Origin: Psychrobacter sp.
GTDB lineage: Bacteria; Pseudomonadota; Gammaproteobacteria; Pseudomonadales; Moraxellaceae
Length of the DNA: 9,580 nt
Direction of reading: 5' to 3'
Assembly (NCBI GenBank): GCA_029256865.1
Contig: JARIEH010000154.1
Location: forward strand, 1 to 9,580
This document shows positions 1-7,173 of this stretch, piece by piece; within the stretch, counting starts at the first letter, position 1; every line of letters starts with the position of its first letter. Position numbers and translations under genes: made by a program. The notes beneath the pieces are model-generated. The model did no database searches and was not told the DNA's origin. It worked only from the letters and a program-made list of their open reading frames with translations.

Positions 1-70
1 TATCTGATATGAAAAAGATATTGTAATACGTATTGTTGTCTTACCCTTTTAAAAACTTCTTTTTAAAAAC

Positions 71-74
71 AGGA
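71..74 (+). promoter_or_regulatory. ribosome binding site of the small lipoprotein gene
   Basis: AGGA six bases before the ATG at 81. It decides the start in favour of 81 over the in-frame TTG at 33. Confidence 0.5.
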
Positions 75-80
75 ATATTT

Positions 81-272
81 ATGTCATCAATAATATCAAC
101 TTATAAAAACGATAAGAAACCTGTACCAATGAGCGCTTATTTTAAACTCATTATAAATACTGGCATCGCTATGGTTATTGGCATTCTCTTATTATCAACG
201 GTAGGTTGTAGCACAACACCAACATTCAAGCCAACTGCCAGCGTCATGGTTGGCGCTCATAAGTCACTCTAA
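81..272 (+). CDS. small putative lipoprotein, hypothetical (63 aa)
   Basis: I do not recognise a family. The 63-residue product has a hydrophilic N-terminus, a hydrophobic stretch at about residues 23-41, then Gly42-Cys43 and a short Thr/Pro/Ser tail of 20 residues after the Cys. The sequence LSTVGC is an imperfect lipobox (Thr at -3), so this is probably a small membrane-anchored lipoprotein. A membrane peptide that is never processed is also possible. I chose the ATG at 81 because AGGA lies six bases upstream; an upstream TTG at 33 keeps the frame but has no such site. An internal ATG at 129 (Met17) would give a more typical signal-peptide length. The gene ends 72 bases before the M16 peptidase gene on the same strand, so co-transcription is possible. 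No function can be assigned. Confidence 0.6.
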   Translation: MSSIISTYKNDKKPVPMSAYFKLIINTGIAMVIGILLLSTVGCSTTPTFKPTASVMVGAHKSL

Positions 273-344
273 GGCCTATAACCTACACAATAACCCATCT
301 TTATTTAGCCATATTCAGCCGTTATTTTATAAGTAGAACCTATC

Positions 345-1853
345 ATGTACCTGTCTTTACCACTACCTGCTAGCTCATTACGCATTGCCTGTGCCTTAGC
401 GCTTGCTACCACCCTTGCTGCATGCCAGACTAGCAATTTTAAATCGACCCCACATTCCGATACAACACAGATAACGGCAGCCACTAGTAGTATGCCAACA
501 GCAGACTCAGACGATCTCTCTTCGTCACTGGCTATAGACCTGTCAGGTCGGCATGAGCATCAGTTAGAAAATGGTCTGAAAGTCATCATAAAAGAAGACC
601 ACCGAGCCCCAGTCGTCATGACCCAAATTTGGTATCGGGTGGGCTCAGCGGATGAACCTGTAGATAAAGGCGGTATCTCACATTTGCTTGAGCACATGAT
701 GTTCAAAGGCACGACCAATGTCTCAAGTGACGATTATGAGCGTTTGATTGCCAAATTCGGCGGGGTAAATAACGCCTTTACCAGTTACGACTATACAGGC
801 TATTACGAGCTATTCCCATCCAACCGTATGGCGCTTGCTCTAGAATTAGAAGCCGACCGTATGATTAATTTGCGCTTCGATGCCGCAGCGTTTGATAAAG
901 AGCGGCAAGTCGTCATGGAAGAGCGTCGCCAACGTACCGATGACAATCCACTGGCCAAGGCCTATGAGTCATTTCGCTTACTAGCTCTACCTGACAGCCC
1001 TAAAGGCGAATCTGTTATCGGACCCATGAGTGAACTTGAGTCTATTACACTGGCGGAATTAAAAGACTGGTATAAAACATGGTATGCGCCTAATAACGCA
1101 ACCTTGGTGATTGTCGGTGATGTTGAAGCAAAAGAGGTGTTGACGCAAGTCAAACGCTACTTTGACGATCTAAAACCCAGCACTACTCTTCCTGAGCGTC
1201 CTGCCGTCAGCCAACAAGGCTTTCGTGGCTATCAAAAAGTAGACTCTGAGCAAGCGGTACAGGTACCTGTATTACTGATGGCTTACAACGTCCCTAGTTT
1301 ATCGACAGTTGCCGCAAATAATGAAAAGCAAGCCTACGCTCTGTCACTTGCTCAAGACGTGCTAGACGGTGGTCTGTCTGCCCGACTAGAGAGTCGACTC
1401 ATCCGTGAACAAGGCCTGCTCACTTCTGTGGGAACTTCTTATAACTTGCTTGATCGCGGTGACGGGTTGTTTCTGATACAAGCTACTGCACGTGAAGGTA
1501 TTAGCTTGACGCAAGCACAAAAGGCCATCACCGCTGAGATCAGTAAGCTTGCTACCGACCCCATCAATGCCGATGAAATAAGCCGCGCCAAGACCAGTAC
1601 TGTCACTGGTCTGGTTTATGCTCAAGACAGCATGCAAGGACAAGCACAGATGATTGGCTCACTACAGACCATCGGACTCGATGACAGACTCCTTGCAACC
1701 CTGCCCGCTAAGCTAGATAGCGTGAGTGTCGCTGACATTCAAGCAGCCAGCAAAGAATATCTGGTACCAAACAATCTGACCGTGATGCATATCGTACCAC
1801 CTGCCAGTCAAACAGATAAAGCTGCAGCAAACACCGCAGACACAAATAATTAG
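345..1853 (+). CDS. M16 family zinc metallopeptidase, catalytic subunit, predicted lipoprotein
   Basis: This is a 502-residue insulinase/pitrilysin-family (M16B-like) protease with one catalytic and one C-terminal homologous domain. The inverted zinc motif HLLEH is at residues 113-117. The third ligand is a Glu of the EE pair at 192-193, in the usual context ERQVVMEE about 76 residues on. The M16 C-domain signature (LKDWYKTWYAPNNATLVIVGDV region) is near 239-260, and a second-half motif with R354 and Y366 follows. The N-terminus has a hydrophobic signal and the lipobox LAAC with Cys27; Gln at +2 suggests outer-membrane sorting. A low-complexity Ser/Thr linker (about 30-62) separates the anchor from the enzyme. 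There is no other in-frame Met before residue 50, so the start is secure although its Shine-Dalgarno site is weak. The partner gene follows after 29 bases. It presumably degrades or processes envelope peptides; the substrate is unknown. Confidence 0.92.
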   Translation: MYLSLPLPASSLRIACALALATTLAACQTSNFKSTPHSDTTQITAATSSMPTADSDDLSSSLAIDLSGRHEHQLENGLKVIIKEDHRAPVVMTQIWYRVGSADEPVDKGGISHLLEHMMFKGTTNVSSDDYERLIAKFGGVNNAFTSYDYTGYYELFPSNRMALALELEADRMINLRFDAAAFDKERQVVMEERRQRTDDNPLAKAYESFRLLALPDSPKGESVIGPMSELESITLAELKDWYKTWYAPNNATLVIVGDVEAKEVLTQVKRYFDDLKPSTTLPERPAVSQQGFRGYQKVDSEQAVQVPVLLMAYNVPSLSTVAANNEKQAYALSLAQDVLDGGLSARLESRLIREQGLLTSVGTSYNLLDRGDGLFLIQATAREGISLTQAQKAITAEISKLATDPINADEISRAKTSTVTGLVYAQDSMQGQAQMIGSLQTIGLDDRLLATLPAKLDSVSVADIQAASKEYLVPNNLTVMHIVPPASQTDKAAANTADTNN

Positions 1854-1882
1854 TAACACGCCCTAATACTAAGAAGACAAAC

Positions 1883-3472
1883 ATGACTAAGAAGACTTTT
1901 GTTTCCCTGTTAAAAACAACCCCACAACACGCCACTCTAACACAGCAAAAACGCACCAAATCTATGCGTATATCATCTCTCAGTGCGGGTATGGTTTTGG
2001 GGTTAGCAGCGCTGACCACTCAAGCTTATATAAATTCAGCTCATGCAGCTTTGGCTGCAGAAGATAGCTATCGCGACTCGACAGCGACAGTCGATGTAAG
2101 CGCACCGATTGCAGCATTATCTAAGCTCAAGAGTCTTGAAAATGTTAAACCACTAGAGTCAACCGTGCCAACGATTGAGCACTTCAAGACCTCTGCTGGT
2201 GTGCCTGTCTCTTTTGTGCGTGCAACCACCCTTCCAATTGTGGATATCGACTTGCGCTTTAATGCTGGTAGCGCCCGTGACGGAGATATACGTAAGAAGG
2301 GTTTTGGTATTGCCAATATGGCCGCTACGATGCTCACTCAAGGCAGCAGTCGCTTAGATGAAGAAGCGTTTACACGCGCTGTTGAAACCTTAGGCATTGA
2401 TCTAAATAGTCGTGCCTATAAAGACATGTTTATCGTCTCGCTGCGTAGTTTATCTGATGACAATCATTTGCTACCCGCCGTTGATTTAATGACCCAAACC
2501 CTCACCCAGCCCACTTTTGATCCGCAGATTTTGGAGCGTAATAAAGCACGACTATTAGTCGGTCTACAGCAGCAAAAACAAGATCCTGGCAGCCTTGCCA
2601 GCCTTGCTTTTGATGATGCCCTGTATGGGTCGCACCCTTATGCACATCCTTCATCGGGCACACTTGAGACCGTACCTAGCATCACAAAAAAAGATTTGAC
2701 TGACTTTCAAAACCGCTACCTCGTCGCTGCCAATGCGTCACTCGCCATAACGGGTAATCTCACATTAGCCCAAGCCAAACAATTCGCGGACGCCATCACT
2801 AGCGACTTACCTACAGGTAAAGCGGCTAACGTCTTGCCTGAGCCAAAACCACTCACCCAAGCCCAGCACATCCACATCCCATTTCCCAGTACTCAAACCA
2901 CCGTATTGATGGGACAATTGGGTAACAAACGCGCCACTGACCCCGAAGCTCAACAGCAGCAAACCAACTTTGCGGTTGGTAACGAAGTCATGGCAGGTGG
3001 TAATTTCAATGCCCGACTGATGACCCAGATACGCCAAAACCTTGGGCTTACCTACGGCATATCAGGTTCGATGAATCCAATGTTAGCTCGTGGTCCTTAT
3101 CAGATAAGCTTTTCCACCCGTAATGACAAAGCACGCGACGCTATCAATGCCAGCTTAGCTGTCATTCACGACACATTGGACAAGGGAATTACTGATACTG
3201 AAATGCGTTTAACCACGGACAACATGAAAAACAGCTTTCCGATGAGTTTTGCGAGTAATGCAGGAATCAATGGTTTATTGGGTATGATGAATTTTTATCA
3301 GCTACCAGATAACTATTTAACTGATTATATGATGCGCATAGATAGCGTACAGTTACCAACGGTCAATCAGACCATGCGTGAGACACTTAGTCCTGATAAA
3401 TTTTTGATTGTGACGGTGGGAGCAGACGATCCGAAACTGAAAGGTGGCACTGAGAATAAGGTTACAGATTAA
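1883..3472 (+). CDS. M16 family peptidase-like protein, non-catalytic partner subunit
   Basis: This 529-residue protein has the M16 two-domain layout but no zinc site. Where the upstream protein has GISHLLEHMM, this one reads GIANMAATML (142-151), so His, Glu and His are replaced by Asn145, Ala148 and Thr149. The C-domain signature (NRYLVAANASLAITGNL) is near 277-293, and the RLMTQIRQNLGLTYG block, with R384 and Y391, is near 378-392. In M16B heterodimers such residues of the inactive chain help complete the active site. A signal peptide is visible: hydrophobic at about 31-48, with likely cleavage after A53-H54-A55. From the ATG at 1883 the n-region is unusually long (27 residues). An internal ATG at 1964 (Met28) would give a normal signal, but only the 1883 start has a purine-rich AAGAAG upstream. 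It is probably co-translated with the catalytic lipoprotein as a periplasmic complex. Confidence 0.9.
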   Translation: MTKKTFVSLLKTTPQHATLTQQKRTKSMRISSLSAGMVLGLAALTTQAYINSAHAALAAEDSYRDSTATVDVSAPIAALSKLKSLENVKPLESTVPTIEHFKTSAGVPVSFVRATTLPIVDIDLRFNAGSARDGDIRKKGFGIANMAATMLTQGSSRLDEEAFTRAVETLGIDLNSRAYKDMFIVSLRSLSDDNHLLPAVDLMTQTLTQPTFDPQILERNKARLLVGLQQQKQDPGSLASLAFDDALYGSHPYAHPSSGTLETVPSITKKDLTDFQNRYLVAANASLAITGNLTLAQAKQFADAITSDLPTGKAANVLPEPKPLTQAQHIHIPFPSTQTTVLMGQLGNKRATDPEAQQQQTNFAVGNEVMAGGNFNARLMTQIRQNLGLTYGISGSMNPMLARGPYQISFSTRNDKARDAINASLAVIHDTLDKGITDTEMRLTTDNMKNSFPMSFASNAGINGLLGMMNFYQLPDNYLTDYMMRIDSVQLPTVNQTMRETLSPDKFLIVTVGADDPKLKGGTENKVTD

Positions 3473-3487
3473 TCTGTAACCGTTATT
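3455..3487. terminator. palindrome at convergent gene ends, possible bidirectional terminator
   Basis: Bases 3460-3481 form a perfect 22-base palindrome (half-site GGTTACAGATT). With a TTAA loop the stem is 9 bp. AATAA on the left (3455-3459) and TTATT on the right (3483-3487) extend it by 5 pairs with one bulged base. It covers both stop codons and lies between two convergent genes, where a shared terminator is expected. The U-tract is poor in both directions (TTATT), so efficiency is uncertain. Confidence 0.45.
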
Positions 3488-4023
3488 GCTACATCGTATC
3501 TTAAGTGCTTAGGCTTGTAGGTAGCACCATCATAGGCTAAGCGAATGACATGTTTATCATAAGAAGACAATACCTCATAGTCGCCGTTGGCAAAATTATG
3601 CAAGGTAGGCACAATCAATAATGCTTCTATCTGTCTATTATCAAGAATGACAGAGAGGTGCTGTCCACGACGTAAGTACAAAAAATAATCGCAGTGATCA
3701 TTAACCATTACCTCAGAGGTTCGCTTAATCGTATTTTCGCCCATATTTCCTTGCAGCAACTTGGGGCAAATATCAGCATGCTGAGCCGCTAACCGTGCGT
3801 AGGAGTTTTTAATATTATTCTCAATATCAGCAGCATTTTGCTGCTGTTTGACTGCTTTAATATCTGCATCAGCCAAAGCTACCTTAGAACTACTTGGACT
3901 ACACGCATTGCTCATAAAAAGCAGGGTGGCAGCAGCAATAATCAATGCTAGTTGTATCTTACTAATGTGCTTACTTGGCTTAAACTTACGTAGAGCCATC
4001 CTTGAAAACTTAGTATCTTTCAT
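3469..4023 (-). CDS. hypothetical exported protein, possible lipoprotein (184 aa)
   Basis: I do not recognise a family. The product has a basic N-terminus (residues 1-22), a hydrophobic segment at about 23-37, then MSNAC with Cys41. This is either a degenerate lipobox (Ser at -3, Asn at -2) or a signal anchor. A polar linker (42-75) precedes a compact domain (about 76-184) with Cys86 and Cys111, which could form a disulfide in the periplasm, and a beta-rich-looking C-terminus with aromatic residues (SYDKHVIRLAYDGATYKP). The stop codon overlaps that of the M16 partner gene by 4 bases, tail to tail, inside a palindrome. The start at 4023 has no clear Shine-Dalgarno site. Met9 (3999) has AAGG directly abutting it, too close to serve. 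Codon use looks like the neighbours. Length, signal and continuous frame support a real gene; its role is unknown. Confidence 0.72.
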   Translation of the reverse strand: MKDTKFSRMALRKFKPSKHISKIQLALIIAAATLLFMSNACSPSSSKVALADADIKAVKQQQNAADIENNIKNSYARLAAQHADICPKLLQGNMGENTIKRTSEVMVNDHCDYFLYLRRGQHLSVILDNRQIEALLIVPTLHNFANGDYEVLSSYDKHVIRLAYDGATYKPKHLRYDVAITVTD

Positions 4024-4253
4024 AAATTTCGCTTATATCAAACGCTTATGTCACTATTTAATAAATATCATTTCAGCAAACAATAATCTGTGGGTATTAA
4101 AGCACATATAACCCCAATCTCACTAACTTTCAGTGACATATATATTTGCTCAAGCTTCTTAAGAACCAATAAACATCTTTAAGCATCAAATATTTTCATT
4201 CATGATCATCATCAATGCTGTCAGTATAATCTGACAGACTGCTCAGCTTGACA
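4024..4253. other. AT-rich spacer between two minus-strand genes
   Basis: This 230-base spacer separates the M15 peptidase gene from the downstream hypothetical gene, so the two are probably transcribed separately. It should carry the promoter of the hypothetical gene, but I find no convincing -35/-10 pair. It contains a 7-bp inverted repeat at 4218-4237 (listed separately) and loosely spaced copies of TATGTCACT (4047-4055) and its complement AGTGACATA (4132-4140). Confidence 0.5.
4218..4237. repeat. short inverted repeat downstream of the M15 peptidase gene
   Basis: CTGTCAG and CTGACAG are perfect 7-bp arms around a 6-base spacer reading TATAAT on the plus strand. It lies 16 bases past the M15 gene stop, where a terminator would sit, but no T-run follows on the minus strand. 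It could be a weak hairpin terminator, an operator, or chance. Confidence 0.35.
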
Positions 4254-5261
4254 TTAATACCGACAAGATGAGCTACTCGTGGCATGATTAAAACCCCACT
4301 TGCGGTACCCTTGCGTATCTAAGTGAATAGAACCTGTAGAATATAAGCCTAAACCAAAGTTATAAGACTGACCTTGATATTGCCAAAACTGACACAGATC
4401 ATCTTGCATCTTACTCAATAACCAAAAGTTGTCTTCATACTCAGGTACCCAAATATCCATTGCACCCGCAGTCATATGTTTACTGCCATTAGCACCACCA
4501 GCACAATCATTGAGTCCTGGGCTACGATATACAGAACGAATTTCCGTGCTTGCAGGCAAGATGCCTTGACTCTTCAATAAACTATAGAGCCTTAAAGTAG
4601 GCACGATATTTGACCACAGCTCTTGTGGTGGTAGCTGATAAGGCTCATAACCACATTTATCCCAACTACGAGCGGTAGTAAGTAGTTGCTCAAGCGGTGG
4701 GACATTTTGGGCACCAACTTGAGCGCTTAGGTAACGCTGGTAATTTGCAACTTCTTGTGCCCGAAAGCGATTGCTATTAAGCCATGTATGGAAGTCCATA
4801 GCAGAGACATTACTATAATAGTTATTGCTTGTACTATAAGTATTGTCATAGCCAGTGCTCGCTTTTGGCTTATTGATATATACGCGTTTGTTTTCCTGAA
4901 TTGATACGTTGGTATCGAAGTTGTATTCATGCTGTTTTTGTTTAATCAGTCCCTGCATACGGTCGTCGCTTGATAGCGCTTGATTAGAGCTCTTAGAATA
5001 GGTGCTGGTAGCAGCGTTACCTTGACGGACTTGAATGCGGCGCTCACTGTTATCTTGTAATATAGCCGCTTGAGCACCCACACTACTCGCGCCGATGACC
5101 ATAGCCAGCAGAGACTTTTGCATAAAGGTAGGAGAAGGCGTCAACCAACTCCCCAATCTAGCATTTTTTTCTTTGAAAGTGCGGAAGGGAGGATTGATAT
5201 TCATTCGTTCATAAACACTACTGTTAATATTTTTCATGTGACCAATTATCGCTAAAAACAT
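4254..5261 (-). CDS. exported M15-family D-Ala-D-Ala carboxypeptidase-like metallopeptidase
   Basis: The 335-residue product carries a C-terminal Peptidase M15A-type domain at about 240-325. The block SVYRSPGLNDCAGG (243-256) is followed by SKHMTAGAMDIW (260-271), giving zinc ligands His262 and Asp269, and by SIHLDTQGYRKWG (311-323), giving the third ligand His313. M15 enzymes cut peptidoglycan stem or cross-link peptides, which fits export. A signal peptide is clear from Met47 (hydrophobic 51-62, cleavage after A63-Q64-A65). Translation from 5261 would add a 46-residue N-extension. Met9, Met20 and Met47 are alternative starts and none has a good Shine-Dalgarno site. Between signal and catalytic domain lie a Ser/Thr/Asn/Tyr-rich stretch (about 83-152) and a conserved-looking helical region (155-232). 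Cys203, 253, 290 and 333 may form disulfides. The gene is divergent from rodA, another cell-wall gene. Whether it acts on D-Ala-D-Ala or another bond cannot be told. Confidence 0.85.
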   Translation of the reverse strand: MFLAIIGHMKNINSSVYERMNINPPFRTFKEKNARLGSWLTPSPTFMQKSLLAMVIGASSVGAQAAILQDNSERRIQVRQGNAATSTYSKSSNQALSSDDRMQGLIKQKQHEYNFDTNVSIQENKRVYINKPKASTGYDNTYSTSNNYYSNVSAMDFHTWLNSNRFRAQEVANYQRYLSAQVGAQNVPPLEQLLTTARSWDKCGYEPYQLPPQELWSNIVPTLRLYSLLKSQGILPASTEIRSVYRSPGLNDCAGGANGSKHMTAGAMDIWVPEYEDNFWLLSKMQDDLCQFWQYQGQSYNFGLGLYSTGSIHLDTQGYRKWGFNHATSSSSCRY

Positions 5262-5556
5262 TTTATCGATACTATCAAATTTTATGCAGGCAGGCTAAAC
5301 TATTGCATCGTATAATAGGTAATAGAAATCTAATTAACATTTATCATCATTATATTTATAATTACGTTACTTTGAATGACGTTGCTTTTTTACATGGGCT
5401 TACTCATGTCCCTTTATGATAGCTGTTTTTTGCAGACACCTGACAACAGTCGCTTTACACGCTATTACGATCAATTTATCACTGGTTTTTGTCACTGTTT
5501 GTATTCATTTATCCTACAGTCACTTAAATGATAGCCACTTATAGCCGCCTTTATTT
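5262..5556. promoter_or_regulatory. divergent control region between the M15 peptidase gene and rodA
   Basis: This 295-base AT-rich spacer must carry promoters for both outward-reading genes. The best rodA candidate is listed separately. For the minus-strand peptidase, TATTAT (complement of 5312-5317) is a possible -10 about 50 bases upstream of the annotated start, but I see no good -35 for it. The same spot reads TATAAT on the plus strand (5311-5316), also without a -35. Confidence 0.4.
5440..5468 (+). promoter_or_regulatory. candidate sigma70 promoter for rodA
   Basis: CTGACA (5440-5445, five of six to consensus) and TATTAC (5463-5468, four of six) are separated by exactly 17 bases. Transcription would begin near 5475, giving a leader of roughly 80 bases before the rodA ATG. 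Found by eye only. Confidence 0.4.
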
Positions 5557-6699
5557 ATGTCTCTGAATCCACAATATCGCTTTTCACGCCAAAGTCATCA
5601 CTTCGGTCAACACCATGAGCCGACTTTTTGGCAACACATTCATATAGACCCATGGCTTACGATACTGCTACTGACCATCTGCAGCATTGGTCTGACCATA
5701 TTATATAGTGCGTCTTCGCAAGATACGGCTATGGTCATTCGCCAACTGGTGAGCTATGGAATAGGATTTACCGTCATGTTTATTATGGCGCAAATTCCAC
5801 CAACTACGTATCGCGCTTTTACCCCGATATTTTATATCTTAGGCATCGTTTTGCTGGTGCTGGTTGAGATTATTGGTGAAGTACGTATGGGCGCAAAGCG
5901 TTGGATTGATATCCCTGGTTTTGGGAGCGTGCAACCGTCGGAATTTATGAAACTTGGCATGCCTATGATGTGTGCTTGGTTCTTATCTAAACGCGAGCTA
6001 CCGCCTTCATTTCTAAGTGTTTTAGTGACATTGGCGATTATCATCGTACCTGTCCTATTGGTTGCTATAGAGCCAGATCTTGGCACCTCATTACTGGTCG
6101 CTACAAGTGGTATTTTTGTGTTGTTTCTCGCCGGATTGTCATGGCGAATTATAGCGGGTGCGCTCGCATTGGCCATCCCATTAGTCGCTTTTGCATGGCA
6201 ATTTTTATTACATGACTACCAACGTACTCGTGTATTGACCTTATTCAATCCTGAAGGCGATGCTCAAGGTGCTGGTTGGAATATCATCCAGTCCAAAACG
6301 GCCATCGGTGCTGGCGGACTCTCTGGCAAAGGCTACCTAGAAGGCACGCAGTCACATCTGCACTTTTTACCTGAAGGCCATACAGATTTTATCATCGCTG
6401 CCTTCTCAGAAGAGTTCGGACTGTTTGGTGTGATCCTACTGATATTCATCTACGCCTGTCTATTGACACGCGCGCTTTACATTGCTTTCACTCACCCTGA
6501 TACTTTTGGCCGCTTACTAGCAGGTGCCATTGCCATGTCATTTTTCGTTTATGTCTTTGTGAATGTCGGTATGGTCGGAGGTCTTCTGCCTGTTGTTGGT
6601 GTTCCTCTTCCTTTTATCAGTTATGGCGGCACAGCAGTTGTGACCTTAATGGCTGGGTTTGGACTGCTTATGTCTATTCATACTCACAAATCATATTAG
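5557..6699 (+). CDS. rodA: rod shape-determining protein RodA, peptidoglycan glycosyltransferase (SEDS family)
   Basis: RodA polymerises lipid II into glycan strands during lateral wall growth, working with a class B PBP (PBP2) and the MreBCD elongasome in the inner membrane. The 380-residue product has hydrophobic segments throughout from about residue 32, and family motifs in order: RWIDIPGFGSVQPSEFMKL (115-133, with Glu129), PDLGTSLL (173-180), GWNIIQSKTAIGAGGLSGKG (240-259), the catalytic loop LPEGHTDFI (271-279) with Asp277 matching the essential Asp of E. coli RodA, and GVPLPFISYGGTA (348-360). The first 30 residues are hydrophilic and His-rich. Length matches the family (about 370). 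No strong Shine-Dalgarno site precedes the ATG. Its usual partner mrdA (PBP2) is not in the window, and rodA appears to be transcribed alone. FtsW is the alternative, but the motifs and length favour RodA. Confidence 0.95.
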   Translation: MSLNPQYRFSRQSHHFGQHHEPTFWQHIHIDPWLTILLLTICSIGLTILYSASSQDTAMVIRQLVSYGIGFTVMFIMAQIPPTTYRAFTPIFYILGIVLLVLVEIIGEVRMGAKRWIDIPGFGSVQPSEFMKLGMPMMCAWFLSKRELPPSFLSVLVTLAIIIVPVLLVAIEPDLGTSLLVATSGIFVLFLAGLSWRIIAGALALAIPLVAFAWQFLLHDYQRTRVLTLFNPEGDAQGAGWNIIQSKTAIGAGGLSGKGYLEGTQSHLHFLPEGHTDFIIAAFSEEFGLFGVILLIFIYACLLTRALYIAFTHPDTFGRLLAGAIAMSFFVYVFVNVGMVGGLLPVVGVPLPFISYGGTAVVTLMAGFGLLMSIHTHKSY

Positions 6700-6771
6700 C
6701 TGCTACGTTAGATATAAACCGCCATAAAATGACATCACATACGTTAAAATGAATTTTCTGCAGTCATAGCC

Positions 6772-6793
6772 TTATAAAACAGATGTTTTATAA
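6772..6793 (+). terminator. hairpin downstream of rodA, possible weak terminator
   Basis: TTATAAAAC (6772-6780), loop AGAT, GTTTTATAA (6785-6793): a perfect 9-bp stem with a tetraloop 72 bases past the rodA stop. It has one G-C pair and no T-run after it, so termination would be weak. Confidence 0.3.
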
Positions 6794-6840
6794 TAGAAAC
6801 GGAAAATCATAACTTTATCTTTGTAACTATTTTTAAATTA

Positions 6841-6876
6841 TTATTAAACCAATATTTATAAACATTGGTTTAATAA
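6841..6876. repeat. perfect 13-bp inverted repeat in the rodA-rlpA spacer
   Basis: TTATTAAACCAAT (6841-6853) and its exact complement ATTGGTTTAATAA (6864-6876) flank a 10-base loop. It lies 141 bases after the rodA stop. No T-run follows on either strand, so it is not a standard intrinsic terminator. It could be an mRNA 3'-end stabiliser, a protein-binding palindrome or a repeat relic. Confidence 0.6.
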
Positions 6877-7070
6877 CCCTACTAAGTCTCTGATATTGTT
6901 TATATAAATTGATAAAAAATGAAACAACTACTCAGTTATATTCATAATAGTCAATAATTAATACTGAGTTTTACCGCTTGTTTTTTATAAAAAACTGCGT
7001 TACTCTCTTTAAATGGCTTGTTGATACACAAACTATACATACCTACTAAGTAAATTAGCATTTAATCATA

Positions 7071-7173
7071 CTTCAGTCGGAGCTTCTCCGTATAGTGAGC
7101 ATCTAGGTTTTCAGAGGCACTACTTAATTAACGCTTTGCTAACAAAGCTTCACGTAAAGCTCTCTAATTAAGT
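7071..7173. ncRNA. candidate structured RNA element (unassigned)
   Basis: Bases 7071-7120 are 25/50 G+C, whereas the preceding 50 bases (7021-7070) are 12/50. The segment could fold as consecutive hairpins: CGGAG/CTCCG with loop CTT (7078-7090); TAGTG/CACTA (7093-7097 with 7118-7122) with a short inner helix; and ACTTAATTA/TAATTAAGT (7122-7130 with 7165-7173) enclosing GCTTTG/CAAAGC with loop CTAA (7133-7148). The first half of that inner stem can instead pair with AAAGC at 7156-7160. Strand, ends and expression are unknown. I recognise no known RNA family, and no U-tract terminator follows. Confidence 0.25.

Noticed and set aside
1708..2019. minus-strand open frames across the M16 genes (for example 1708-2019, 1386-1643, 962-1153)
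   Set aside because: They are shadows of the two well-supported M16 genes; their translations show no recognisable domains and they have no promoters.
4047..4140. TATGTCACT and AGTGACATA as paired operator sites
   Set aside because: Only 9 bases, 76 bases apart, in AT-rich DNA; no supporting promoter found.
6919..6957. 12-residue frame MKQLLSYIHNSQ as a leader peptide
   Set aside because: No ribosome binding site, no conserved regulatory codon run, and no clear terminator/antiterminator pair following.
6980..6995. 16-base palindrome GTTTTTTATAAAAAAC as a terminator
   Set aside because: It is essentially T6-A6 with almost no G-C pairing and no following T-run; expected in such AT-rich DNA.
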